Source of the DNA: JAZKBN01 sp040388605
GTDB lineage: Bacteria; Bacteroidota; Bacteroidia; Cytophagales; Flexibacteraceae
Assembly: GCA_040388605.1 (NCBI GenBank)
Contig: JAZKBN010000088.1
Coordinates: 1 to 18,986, forward strand
Reading direction: 5' to 3'
Length of the DNA stretch: 18,986 bases
Shown: positions 1 through 6,884 of the stretch, one piece after another
Position numbering within the stretch: the stretch's first letter is position 1
Layout of the letters: every line of letters starts with the position of its first letter
Notes under the pieces: generated by a model
The model's database searches: none
What the model was told of the DNA's origin: nothing
The model's input: the letters and a program-made list of their open reading frames with translations, nothing else
Made by a program: the position numbers and the translations under genes

Positions 1-109
1 CAATACCTTCAGGCTATAGCCTGCCTGCAGCATAAATTACCCTGTTAATACGCAGGTGGGGTAATGCATTGGCACGGATAACAGGACCTAAAACACCAAA
101 TCATGTTTA

Positions 110-1747
110 TTAACATATAGATCCTGAATTGCGGGTAAACCAAAGATCTGTTGCCATACGGAGTTCGTTGTAATCCGGTTCGGTGCCGGCAGCCCAGGCC
201 ACAACACCATCGGGGCGTATGAGTACAGCGCTTGCGCTCAAACGCTCTTTTACATTACCCGGAATATACCTGATTTGCTTGCTGTATTCAGTCGCCAATG
301 CTTTTATTGAGCTGTTACTATCAAAATCAAGCAGGAGGCCTTTGCCTTCGTGCATCAGCTCACCTGTAAATGTACCGTCATGCAGCTCAAAGTTGGGTAC
401 GCTGCGGCCGGTTAAAGGGTGATGGCCATTGAGGCTGTATTGTGCGTGAACACCCCATATTCTGCCGGCCATATAAGTGGCCCCGTCAGTTGTATCTGTA
501 AGATCGCGCATAATTGCATTCAGCGCACGGGAATGCAGGTTGGGCTTCATAATTAAAACCTGGGCTCGTGACCATTCAAGCACCTTTTCACCCACCGGGT
601 ACCGTTCACTGAAATAAGTGTCTAATAAACCCACCGGTGCATTGCCGTTTATAGTTGCGGCAAGTTTCCAGCCCAGGTTCATGGCGTCGCCAAGGCCGAG
701 GTTAAGTCCCTGGCCACCTAAGGGGGAATGAATGTGCGCAGCATCGCCGGCTAAAAGTACATTTCCCTTGCAATAAGATGTGGCCTGTCTTGCCCTGTCT
801 GTCCAGGTGGTTGCGGTATGCAGGGCGCTTATTATAACATCAGTGTTTGAAACGCGGCGAAGCACTTCCTGCACGTGTTCAGGCGTAATTGGCTTATCTG
901 AATTATGAAATTCACCTGCATCAAAATCCTGGATTATTATGTAACCGGGCTGAGATTGCAAATACATGCCTGTTGGCGTTACGTTTCGGCCCGGCATTAA
1001 TTTTTCCGGGTCGGCAATATCTGCCAGAACCGAGTAGCCGGTAAATTCCGGCTCGGTGCCGGCAAATTCAAAGCCCGCGGTCTTGCGAACAATGCTGCGG
1101 CTTCCGTCGCAGCCAACGAGCCATTTACAGTTGAATGATTGATATCCTGACTGCACACTTACACCATCGGCGGTTTGACGGAAGCCGGTACAGGCATGCC
1201 CGCGCCTGATTTCTGCGCCAAGGGCTTCAGCGCGGCGGGTAAGCACGGTTTCGAGCTCTTCCATTTCCGACAATAATTGGGTAGGTGTTGAACCCGGCAA
1301 ACGATACTTCCATTCAGATGTATCAATATTGTCATCATAAAGCGGAATACCGGCAAAGTGCCCGGTCTGTCGGTGGACTGGCTTCCCCTGAACCGGTTTA
1401 GGAGTTGAATGCGGGTTTTTAAGACGCTTATGAATCTCGAGCTCATTCAGCAGGTCCCTGCGATATAAAGCTTCAACTGAAGGCGCCGAAAGCCCCCGAA
1501 TTCCGAAGGGCAGCTTTTTTAAAGGCGAATGTTGACTCCCGGCCTTTTCAAGTATCAGTACCGAGCATTTGGCCAGGGCCAGCTCACAGGCGAGAAACAG
1601 GCCAGCAGGCCCGGCGCCTGCAATAATTACATCGTATAAAAAATGAGTGTTTGCGGCTTTACCGGTTTCAGGTGCTGTGTTCATATTGACGGATTGAAGC
1701 ACAAAATTCCGAAACCCAACTGCCTTATGCTTGTACAAATGCGACAA
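110..1747 (-). CDS. Class A FAD-dependent monooxygenase (aromatic hydroxylase / Rox-like)
   Basis: This is a flavoprotein monooxygenase of the PHBH/UbiH fold, expected to use NAD(P)H and O2 to hydroxylate an aromatic or polyketide-like substrate in the cytoplasm. The dinucleotide-binding GAGPAG is at residues 44-49, the DG motif GCDGSRS at 212-218 and the second FAD motif GDAAH at 334-338, followed by GGQGLN. After about residue 460 comes a thioredoxin-like C-terminal domain with VLIRPDGVVAWAAG, as in pentachlorophenol hydroxylase and rifampicin monooxygenase relatives. At 545 aa it has the usual family length. The first ATG lies 9 nt after the stop of the upstream regulator; the second ATG (start at 1684) leaves only about 15 residues before the Rossmann strand and is an equally good start. 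The substrate cannot be read from sequence; drug inactivation is only one possibility. Confidence 0.88.
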   Translation of the reverse strand: MSHLYKHKAVGFRNFVLQSVNMNTAPETGKAANTHFLYDVIIAGAGPAGLFLACELALAKCSVLILEKAGSQHSPLKKLPFGIRGLSAPSVEALYRRDLLNELEIHKRLKNPHSTPKPVQGKPVHRQTGHFAGIPLYDDNIDTSEWKYRLPGSTPTQLLSEMEELETVLTRRAEALGAEIRRGHACTGFRQTADGVSVQSGYQSFNCKWLVGCDGSRSIVRKTAGFEFAGTEPEFTGYSVLADIADPEKLMPGRNVTPTGMYLQSQPGYIIIQDFDAGEFHNSDKPITPEHVQEVLRRVSNTDVIISALHTATTWTDRARQATSYCKGNVLLAGDAAHIHSPLGGQGLNLGLGDAMNLGWKLAATINGNAPVGLLDTYFSERYPVGEKVLEWSRAQVLIMKPNLHSRALNAIMRDLTDTTDGATYMAGRIWGVHAQYSLNGHHPLTGRSVPNFELHDGTFTGELMHEGKGLLLDFDSNSSIKALATEYSKQIRYIPGNVKERLSASAVLIRPDGVVAWAAGTEPDYNELRMATDLWFTRNSGSIC

Positions 1748-1756
1748 AATCGCAGT

Positions 1757-2542
1757 TTAATCCCTGCTTCTCTTCTTTGTGTTTTTAGCGAACATTGCAG
1801 GGCTTGTGCCGCTGTAGCGCCTGAATTCCCTGCTTAGGTGACTCTGATCGGCATATCCCAGCTCATGTGCCAATCCGGCAAGGTTGGTATCAGGGTAAAG
1901 CCATAAATGGTTTCGCGCCTGCTCAAAGCGCATCAGGCCGGCAACATCTTTAACTGTATGGCCCGACGATTGCCTGAACTTCCTTTCCAGGGTTCTGACC
2001 GTGGAATGAGCCGCCGCCGCTACCCGGCTTACCGACATATTGCCTTTTGCTTCATTCATAGCCATTCCTGCTTTTGATACGGTATTGTCTGCAGCAGCCT
2101 GCGGCATGGCATCAAGGAAGTATTGCTTTAATAATGCTATAGCTTCACCTGAATTGCCCGCATCAACAGATTTATTCAATGAGGATTGCAGCTGCGCTAT
2201 GGGGTGATCAATGATGTGTACGCTGTCTTTACCGGGCGGCAGCCCCAGCAGTTCGAACACGGTCCAGGGATAGCACCTGGTGCCAATTATATCCAAACAG
2301 TTTTTGGCCCTTAAGACTGCAGTTTGGTTGAGCAGGCCCATTACAAACGGCGATGGTAATGGCAGGAGCGCCCCGTTGTAAAAAATGCTGCATTCGCTGC
2401 CGAAATAAAAAATGATTTCTGCGTAGCCGTCAGGCACAACCTCGAAATTAGATTCCTGTTCACCGAAGTCTATCCTGTTGTACCAAAAGCACTTTATGGT
2501 ATTGCGTAATGCTTCAGGCGGTTCAAATTCAAGGTGGAGCAT
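1757..2542 (-). CDS. AraC-family transcriptional regulator with DUF6597 N-terminus
   Basis: The C-terminal third (about residues 165-255) is an AraC/XylS double helix-turn-helix: the first HTH is around SVSRVAAAAHSTVRTLERKF and the second around GLAHELGYADQSHLSREFRR, followed by the usual GTSPAMF ending. The N-terminal part, with PDGYAEIIFYFG near residues 37-48, resembles the DUF6597 domain common in Bacteroidota regulators of this type; its ligand is unknown. The gene sits 9 nt upstream of the FAD monooxygenase on the same strand and 27 nt downstream of higA, so it probably controls the monooxygenase and is perhaps co-transcribed with it. Length (261 aa) is typical. The inducer is unknown. 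Confidence 0.88.
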   Translation of the reverse strand: MLHLEFEPPEALRNTIKCFWYNRIDFGEQESNFEVVPDGYAEIIFYFGSECSIFYNGALLPLPSPFVMGLLNQTAVLRAKNCLDIIGTRCYPWTVFELLGLPPGKDSVHIIDHPIAQLQSSLNKSVDAGNSGEAIALLKQYFLDAMPQAAADNTVSKAGMAMNEAKGNMSVSRVAAAAHSTVRTLERKFRQSSGHTVKDVAGLMRFEQARNHLWLYPDTNLAGLAHELGYADQSHLSREFRRYSGTSPAMFAKNTKKRSRD

Positions 2543-2569
2543 TTTTGAAACCGCAGCTGTATTAAGCTA

Positions 2570-2932
2570 TTAATATTCCTGAATTAAAACGTCGGCCGAT
2601 ATATTCAGGCCTTTGGAAAGCATGCGGATATTCTTTAAAGTAAGCTTACGCTCCCTGTTCAGAATTTCATTGATGTTTTTGGAATGGATAAGCTTTGCTA
2701 AATCTAAAGGGGTATAGTTAAGCTGATCCATTTTGAATTTAATGGCTTCAATAGGGTCTTCTTTCAGTTCAATGGGACATTGTGTATTCTCATAAGCATC
2801 AATCAGTGTACCCAATACCTCCAGTTCATCACCTTCAGGAGTTCCGGGACTTGCATCAAATATTTCATCAAGGCGCTGCATAGCATGCGCGTAATCTGAC
2901 TCAGTTTTTATTGGTTTAATGTCCATTTTCAT
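2570..2932 (-). CDS. higA: HigA-type antitoxin (HTH, COG5499-like)
   Basis: A 120-residue protein with an N-terminal helical region (KTESDYAHAMQRLDEIF) and a C-terminal helix-turn-helix (about residues 75-115, with LAKLIHSKNINEILNRERKL). This is the layout of HigA antitoxins of the COG5499 group, whose N-terminal part contacts the toxin and whose HTH binds the operator. Its ATG overlaps the TGA of the upstream toxin gene as ATGA, so the two are translationally coupled. A second Met at codon 3 is an alternative start. The toxin-first order is typical of higBA. Autorepression is expected from the family but I saw no clear operator palindrome. Confidence 0.85.
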   Translation of the reverse strand: MKMDIKPIKTESDYAHAMQRLDEIFDASPGTPEGDELEVLGTLIDAYENTQCPIELKEDPIEAIKFKMDQLNYTPLDLAKLIHSKNINEILNRERKLTLKNIRMLSKGLNISADVLIQEY

Positions 2933-3222
2933 ATAGTTGCAACGTCAATTTTATCGTATTCAGAATGCGTGCCAATAAAACGCACATATATCATTTGATA
3001 GTGATAGCTTATTTTAACAATAAGCCTGTATGTGTTGCCTTTAATATTAAAGACTAATCTGTCGCCGGGTATAATGCTTGTTTTAGGATAGAGTGATTTT
3101 ATTTCGTAAGGATTTTTCCAATCGCTTTTTACGGCAACCTTATACCATTCCTTCAGTTGCTTTTCAGCATCAGGATGTGTTAGCCAAAAATCGCGTAGTT
3201 TAGTTTTACTCAAGACACGCAT
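2929..3222 (-). CDS. higB: HigB-type mRNA interferase toxin (RelE superfamily)
   Basis: A 97-residue protein matching the HigB toxin family (COG4680/PF09907): an early FWLTHPDAEKQLKEWY helix, the central SDWKNPYEIKSLYP segment, RLVFNIKGNTYRLIVKI strands and a final IYVRFIGTHSEYDKID. Family members cleave mRNA on the ribosome and are neutralised by the adjacent HigA. The gene starts at an ATG only 4 nt from a TAnnTTTG promoter box, so the transcript may have almost no leader. It overlaps higA by 4 nt. All conserved blocks are intact, so I expect a functional toxin. Confidence 0.87.
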   Translation of the reverse strand: MRVLSKTKLRDFWLTHPDAEKQLKEWYKVAVKSDWKNPYEIKSLYPKTSIIPGDRLVFNIKGNTYRLIVKISYHYQMIYVRFIGTHSEYDKIDVATI

Positions 3223-3226
3223 TAAG

Positions 3227-3234
3227 CAAATATA
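3227..3234 (-). promoter_or_regulatory. Bacteroidota -7 box (TATATTTG) for higBA
   Basis: On the minus strand this reads TATATTTG, an exact match to the Bacteroidota -7 consensus TAnnTTTG. It ends 4 nt before the higB ATG, so the predicted transcription start falls at or just before the start codon. A TTTTG lies 14 nt upstream of the box, which is shorter than the usual spacing to a -33 element, so the -33 assignment is weak. Confidence 0.5.
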
Positions 3235-3286
3235 CTAATTTTTGGAATCAAAATTTAAGAAACCAATCGGAGCCTTTCTATGCCTT

Positions 3287-3739
3287 TTACTCCTTCACAA
3301 GCTCGTACTGCCCTCTTTCCATTTTAATGCCCAGCTTATCAAGAAATTCAGGCATGTTGAATTCCTCCTTGGTGTATTTGGCCTGCACAGCTTCTTTGGC
3401 TTTTTTCATTTCGGTTTCATTCTTCCAAACAGCAAGGGTTACTATGTGCACATAGCCAGACGCTGCATCGGTACGCGAGTACACGTCGTCTTTTACAAAG
3501 CCGGGCAGGGTTTTAATAAACTTGCGGTTAACAGCCATGCGTGCCTTAAAGTCTGCCAATGATGCCGAGGGAATCATGAATTTATCTATAAGCACCTGTT
3601 GGATGTTCGCGGGCTCAGCTTCAGCTTTTTTGGCTGTCGATTTTTCATTTGCTTTAGTGCTTTGCGCGTTTGCACTTATGCTGAATAACAGTGTAAAAAC
3701 GGCGCAGGCAATGAGGCGGCTAAGGTTTTGTAAATTCAT
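3287..3739 (-). CDS. Exported protein with antibiotic-biosynthesis-monooxygenase-like (dimeric alpha/beta barrel) domain
   Basis: Residues 1-25 form a Sec signal peptide ending in SANAQ, followed by a Lys/Ala/Glu-rich linker to about residue 45. The rest (VLIDKFMIPSASLADFKARM, then FIKTLPGFVKDDVYSR, then VHIVTLAVWKNETEMKKA) has the strand-helix pattern of the ABM/DABB fold. Cytoplasmic members act as small monooxygenases, heme-degrading enzymes or unknown partners; an exported copy in the periplasm has no assigned reaction. I see no dedicated partner gene: the neighbours are higB downstream and an unrecognised gene 169 bp upstream, both on the same strand. It could equally be a non-catalytic dimeric binding protein. 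Confidence 0.7.
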   Translation of the reverse strand: MNLQNLSRLIACAVFTLLFSISANAQSTKANEKSTAKKAEAEPANIQQVLIDKFMIPSASLADFKARMAVNRKFIKTLPGFVKDDVYSRTDAASGYVHIVTLAVWKNETEMKKAKEAVQAKYTKEEFNMPEFLDKLGIKMERGQYELVKE

Positions 3740-3908
3740 AGATTTTGTATTTAAACCGGATTAATGATTGTGAGGCATAGAATTCTCCTGCTAAAATTCA
3801 GTAAAGCAATACAGAATGCCAAATATTATTCAGGCAAGACGCTAATCTGCTGATGAACTCCCGATTAATATATCTGAATTGACCTCCTTTTACCCGGCTT
3901 ATATGGGA

Positions 3909-4664
3909 TTAAACCATAGCCGTAGCCCCTGTACCTACTGCAGCAGCATAAGCCAGCCCTGCAAAGTCCCCGAAACCGAGGGGCTCATACCCGAATGCTA
4001 TTGCTGCCTTATCGCCGTACAGGTAGCTGAAAATCAGGGGGTAGTTTTCTGACGCACGGTTGCTGAGAAAAAAATCGGCGCAATGCTCTGTTGTTTCTGC
4101 ATTAAGAGCAGGCAATATGCTGCCCACAGCCGAAGCAACTCGAGCCTCCTGGGCCACATGGTCCTGCAGGGTCAGGGCCTTGGGGTGCAGCAATCGGTAA
4201 AGGCAACGGTAGCAGGCCTCACGGCTGCGCTGACGAATTAACTGTGGTGTAAGTGTTTCTGATGCCCAAACTATCGGGCTGCAAAAGCTGCGTTTAAGCA
4301 GGGCATCAATGGAAAAGCGGGAACTGTAATCGTTGCTGTAACGGTTTGTCCAGCCGCCGCCGAGGTCGTCGCTGAGGTTGAGGGCAACTTTTATTATACG
4401 CTCATCGGGCAGGGTGGCTGTGCCTATGTTAAGCTCTTCCAAAACTTCCGACACAAGTGCCTCGGCGTTCATGGCTTTCAGCTCATTCATTTTGGCATTT
4501 ATATGCGCCTTCGCCATGGGGTTGAAGCCGGCAATGGGGAGGGCAAGCTCACTGTCGACTTCGGTTTGCAGCAATTGCAGGTAGGGTCCGAAACGGGCAG
4601 GGCTCAGTGGCAGGGCATAAACCTGCTCCATCAGGTGCAGAACGGGCAGAAGCTCAAAGGTCAT
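3909..4664 (-). CDS. Conserved-looking hypothetical protein downstream of bshA
   Basis: I do not recognise this 251-residue protein. It is soluble-looking, with no signal peptide and no clear membrane segment. Visible blocks are LALPIAGFNPMAKAHINAKM (about residues 39-58), NLSDDLGGGWTNRYSNDYSS (about 96-115), a Cys/Arg-rich RQRSREACYRCLYRLLHP (about 144-161) and a small-residue C-terminus (GLAYAAAVGTGATAMV). It starts 49 nt after the bshA stop on the same strand and is probably co-transcribed with it. The codon pattern and length make it a real gene. I considered a terpenoid or phytoene synthase but found no aspartate-rich DDxxD motif. Confidence 0.7.
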   Translation of the reverse strand: MTFELLPVLHLMEQVYALPLSPARFGPYLQLLQTEVDSELALPIAGFNPMAKAHINAKMNELKAMNAEALVSEVLEELNIGTATLPDERIIKVALNLSDDLGGGWTNRYSNDYSSRFSIDALLKRSFCSPIVWASETLTPQLIRQRSREACYRCLYRLLHPKALTLQDHVAQEARVASAVGSILPALNAETTEHCADFFLSNRASENYPLIFSYLYGDKAAIAFGYEPLGFGDFAGLAYAAAVGTGATAMV

Positions 4665-4713
4665 ATTAAAGAGTGTGCAAAATTATGCGCCAGGTTTAGG
4701 CTGCAATTTAGGC

Positions 4714-5856
4714 TTAAACCGTAACCCGGGGCTTTACTTTGTTTACCACTTCCTCGTAAACAGCTTCGTACTGGGGCAAAATCATAGAAATATCGAACTC
4801 CTGCGCCCTTGCCAGTGCCGCTTCACGGAAACGGGGCAGGTTGGCATCGTCGAGTATAAAGAGTGCGTTGCGCACCATATCTTCCACATCGCCTACATTG
4901 CTGAGCATGCCGGTTACACCGTGAATGTTGAGCTCGGGCAGGCCGCCGGCATTGCTGCTTAGCACAGGCACCTCGCAGGCCATAGCCTCAAGTGCCGCAA
5001 GGCCAAAGCTTTCTTTTTCAGACGGCATTAAAAACAGGTCGCATACCGAGAGTACTTCCTCAACAGCATCCAGCTTGCCGAGAAAACGCACATCGTTCAC
5101 CACATCGAGCTCGCGGCAAAGTGCTTCAGCTTTAATGCGTTCAGGGCCATCGCCCACCATAAGCAGCTTGGCCGGGAAATGCTTGCGAACCTCATTGAAT
5201 ACGCGCACCACATCATCGGTGCGCTTTACCTTGCGGAAGTTGCCGGTATGTACCAAAAGCTTTTCGCCGTTGGGGCAAATGGCGGTTTTAAAATGGTCTT
5301 TCTTCTGCTTCCTGAACCTTTGCAGGTCCACGAAATTGGGGATGCTCGTAATGGGTACGTTAATATCGAAAAGCTTGTAGGTATCGGCGCGCAGGTCATC
5401 AGATACTGCTGTAACGGCATCGGAATTATTGATGCTGAAGGTTACAACGGGCTCGAAGGCGGCGTTTTGGCCCACTAAGGTAATATCTGTACCATGCAGG
5501 GTGGTAATAAAGGGTATGTTAATGCCCTGCGAGCGCAGAATCTGCTGTGCCATAAAGGCTGCCGACGCATGCGGAATGGCATAATGCACATGCAGCAAAT
5601 CAAGCTTCTGGAATTTAACCACATTCACCATTGTACCCGCGAGTGCCGTTTCATAAGGCGGATGCCTGAAAAGCGGGTAGTTCATAATATCCACCTCGTG
5701 GTAAAAAAGGTTCTCGTTAAAAAAATCGAGGCGATGAGGTTGGTTGTAGGTAATAAAATGAACCTGGTGGCCCCTGATTGCAAGGCCTTTACCCAGCTCT
5801 GTGGCAACCACTCCGCTACCCCCGAAGGTAGGGTAGCATACTATTCCTATTTTCAT
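4714..5856 (-). CDS. bshA: BshA: N-acetyl-alpha-D-glucosaminyl L-malate synthase
   Basis: BshA is the GT4-family glycosyltransferase that joins UDP-GlcNAc to L-malate, the first step of bacillithiol synthesis in the cytoplasm. The N-terminus MKIGIVCYPTFGGSGVVATE is diagnostic for BshA. It is followed by the acceptor-side HVHYAIPHASAAFMAQQ and TTLHGTDITLVG, and in the C-terminal GT-B domain by a VGDGPER loop and the E-x7-E motif around EKESFGLAALEAMACEVPVL that binds the nucleotide sugar. At 380 aa it has the family length. bshB and bshC are not in this window. The start is supported by the N-terminal strand beginning at Met1. Confidence 0.95.
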   Translation of the reverse strand: MKIGIVCYPTFGGSGVVATELGKGLAIRGHQVHFITYNQPHRLDFFNENLFYHEVDIMNYPLFRHPPYETALAGTMVNVVKFQKLDLLHVHYAIPHASAAFMAQQILRSQGINIPFITTLHGTDITLVGQNAAFEPVVTFSINNSDAVTAVSDDLRADTYKLFDINVPITSIPNFVDLQRFRKQKKDHFKTAICPNGEKLLVHTGNFRKVKRTDDVVRVFNEVRKHFPAKLLMVGDGPERIKAEALCRELDVVNDVRFLGKLDAVEEVLSVCDLFLMPSEKESFGLAALEAMACEVPVLSSNAGGLPELNIHGVTGMLSNVGDVEDMVRNALFILDDANLPRFREAALARAQEFDISMILPQYEAVYEEVVNKVKPRVTV

Positions 5857-5996
5857 TTTCGGCTAATGGTCCGGCTTATGTATTCAGCGGCATTATATAA
5901 CTATAAAAGGTAAGTGATTGTTCAGCAGAACAGCCCCGGATGCCTAATAATACAGCATTTTGTAAGGTTCGGCCAAATTTCCGGCCTTTAAACCGG

Positions 5997-6617
5997 CTAT
6001 TCAAAAGTGTATTCCCTTTTCAGGCTGCCGTTCTTTTTATAAAATTTCCATTTACCAACCTGTTTTGCATCAAGAAAATTACCTTCCGATTCCACCTTGC
6101 CATTGGGATAAAAATATTGCCAAAAGCCGGTGTCTTTGCCGCGGGTGTATTCGGCAATCATAGCTACATAGCCTTTTTGGTGCCAGTAGGTCCATTTGCC
6201 GTCGGGTTCATTATCAAGGTAATTGCCGGCCCTTACGCGTTTGCCGTCTTTTGAGAAAAATACCCATTTGCCCTGCATGAGTCCGTGCTCGAAAAAGCCT
6301 TTTTTATGCAGCACGTAGCCTGGCCAGAAATATCGGGCTGTATCTTCAAGCAGGCCGTTCACCCATTTTTCCTCGGCCTGCACCTGCCCGTCGAAATCGT
6401 AATAGCGGCAGGCGCCGTTCAGCTTGCCGTTGGCATAAACTTCATCGGCATTGGGCTTGCCATCAGGATACAGGGTTTTCCAGAAGCCTGTTTTTTTGCC
6501 GTCTTCCAGCATGCCTTCGGCCTTAAGCGCTTTATTGGGGTAAAATTCCTGTGTTTGCTGGGCATGCGCAGCCAGGCTGCAAAGGCATATCAGAAAAATA
6601 AAAGACAATAATTTCAT
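5997..6617 (-). CDS. Secreted MORN-repeat protein
   Basis: A signal peptide (residues 1-19, ending AAHAQ) precedes about seven MORN_2-type repeats spread over residues 25-205, each built on patterns such as DGKKTGFWKTLYPDGK, NGKLNGACRYYDFDG, DNEPDGKWTYWHQKG and DAKQVGKWKFYKKNG. Such repeats form an extended beta-sheet and occur in many exported Bacteroidota proteins of unknown role, probably protein or membrane contact. There is no C-terminal sorting domain. It is transcribed alone: the next gene on its strand, bshA, starts 140 bp downstream. A consensus -7 box lies 27 nt before the ATG. Confidence 0.83.
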   Translation of the reverse strand: MKLLSFIFLICLCSLAAHAQQTQEFYPNKALKAEGMLEDGKKTGFWKTLYPDGKPNADEVYANGKLNGACRYYDFDGQVQAEEKWVNGLLEDTARYFWPGYVLHKKGFFEHGLMQGKWVFFSKDGKRVRAGNYLDNEPDGKWTYWHQKGYVAMIAEYTRGKDTGFWQYFYPNGKVESEGNFLDAKQVGKWKFYKKNGSLKREYTFE

Positions 6618-6644
6618 AAGATGCTTAAAAGCGTTGTCGGTCTA

Positions 6645-6652
6645 CAAATATA
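6645..6652 (-). promoter_or_regulatory. Bacteroidota -7 box (TATATTTG) for the MORN-repeat gene
   Basis: The minus strand reads TATATTTG, an exact TAnnTTTG match, 27 nt before the ATG of the MORN-repeat gene, predicting a leader of about 20-25 nt. No convincing -33 element was found. Confidence 0.45.
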
Positions 6653-6884
6653 TGAAATATAGGCGATGCTGCCTGCATGCCTGTTTAACACACGTTTAAA
6701 GATGTTTAACCGGGTAATGGCGCAGGTGTCATAAATTAACCTGCAACAGCCTCCCGATTTCGTGCTTTAAAAATATGTGATGTTATAGTTTTACTTTTTA
6801 TGTTTATAATTGTCAGAGCTTTAAAATTGTATTGTTCTTCCTTAAAACTCTTATATACAGCCATTCAAACTCCTGAAAACCTTT

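Noticed and set aside
10..23. The 14-bp palindrome CAGGCTATAGCCTG near the window edge
   Set aside because: It is short, has no gene context on the left because the window begins there, and has no T-tract.
3909..4664. Possible terpenoid or phytoene synthase, which would pair with the HMGR-like gene
   Set aside because: There is no aspartate-rich DDxxD motif and the two genes are 9 kb apart, so an isoprenoid cluster is not supported.
4925..5380. A 151-codon plus-strand frame
   Set aside because: It is antisense to bshA and has a Ser/Thr/Arg-rich composition typical of shadow translation.
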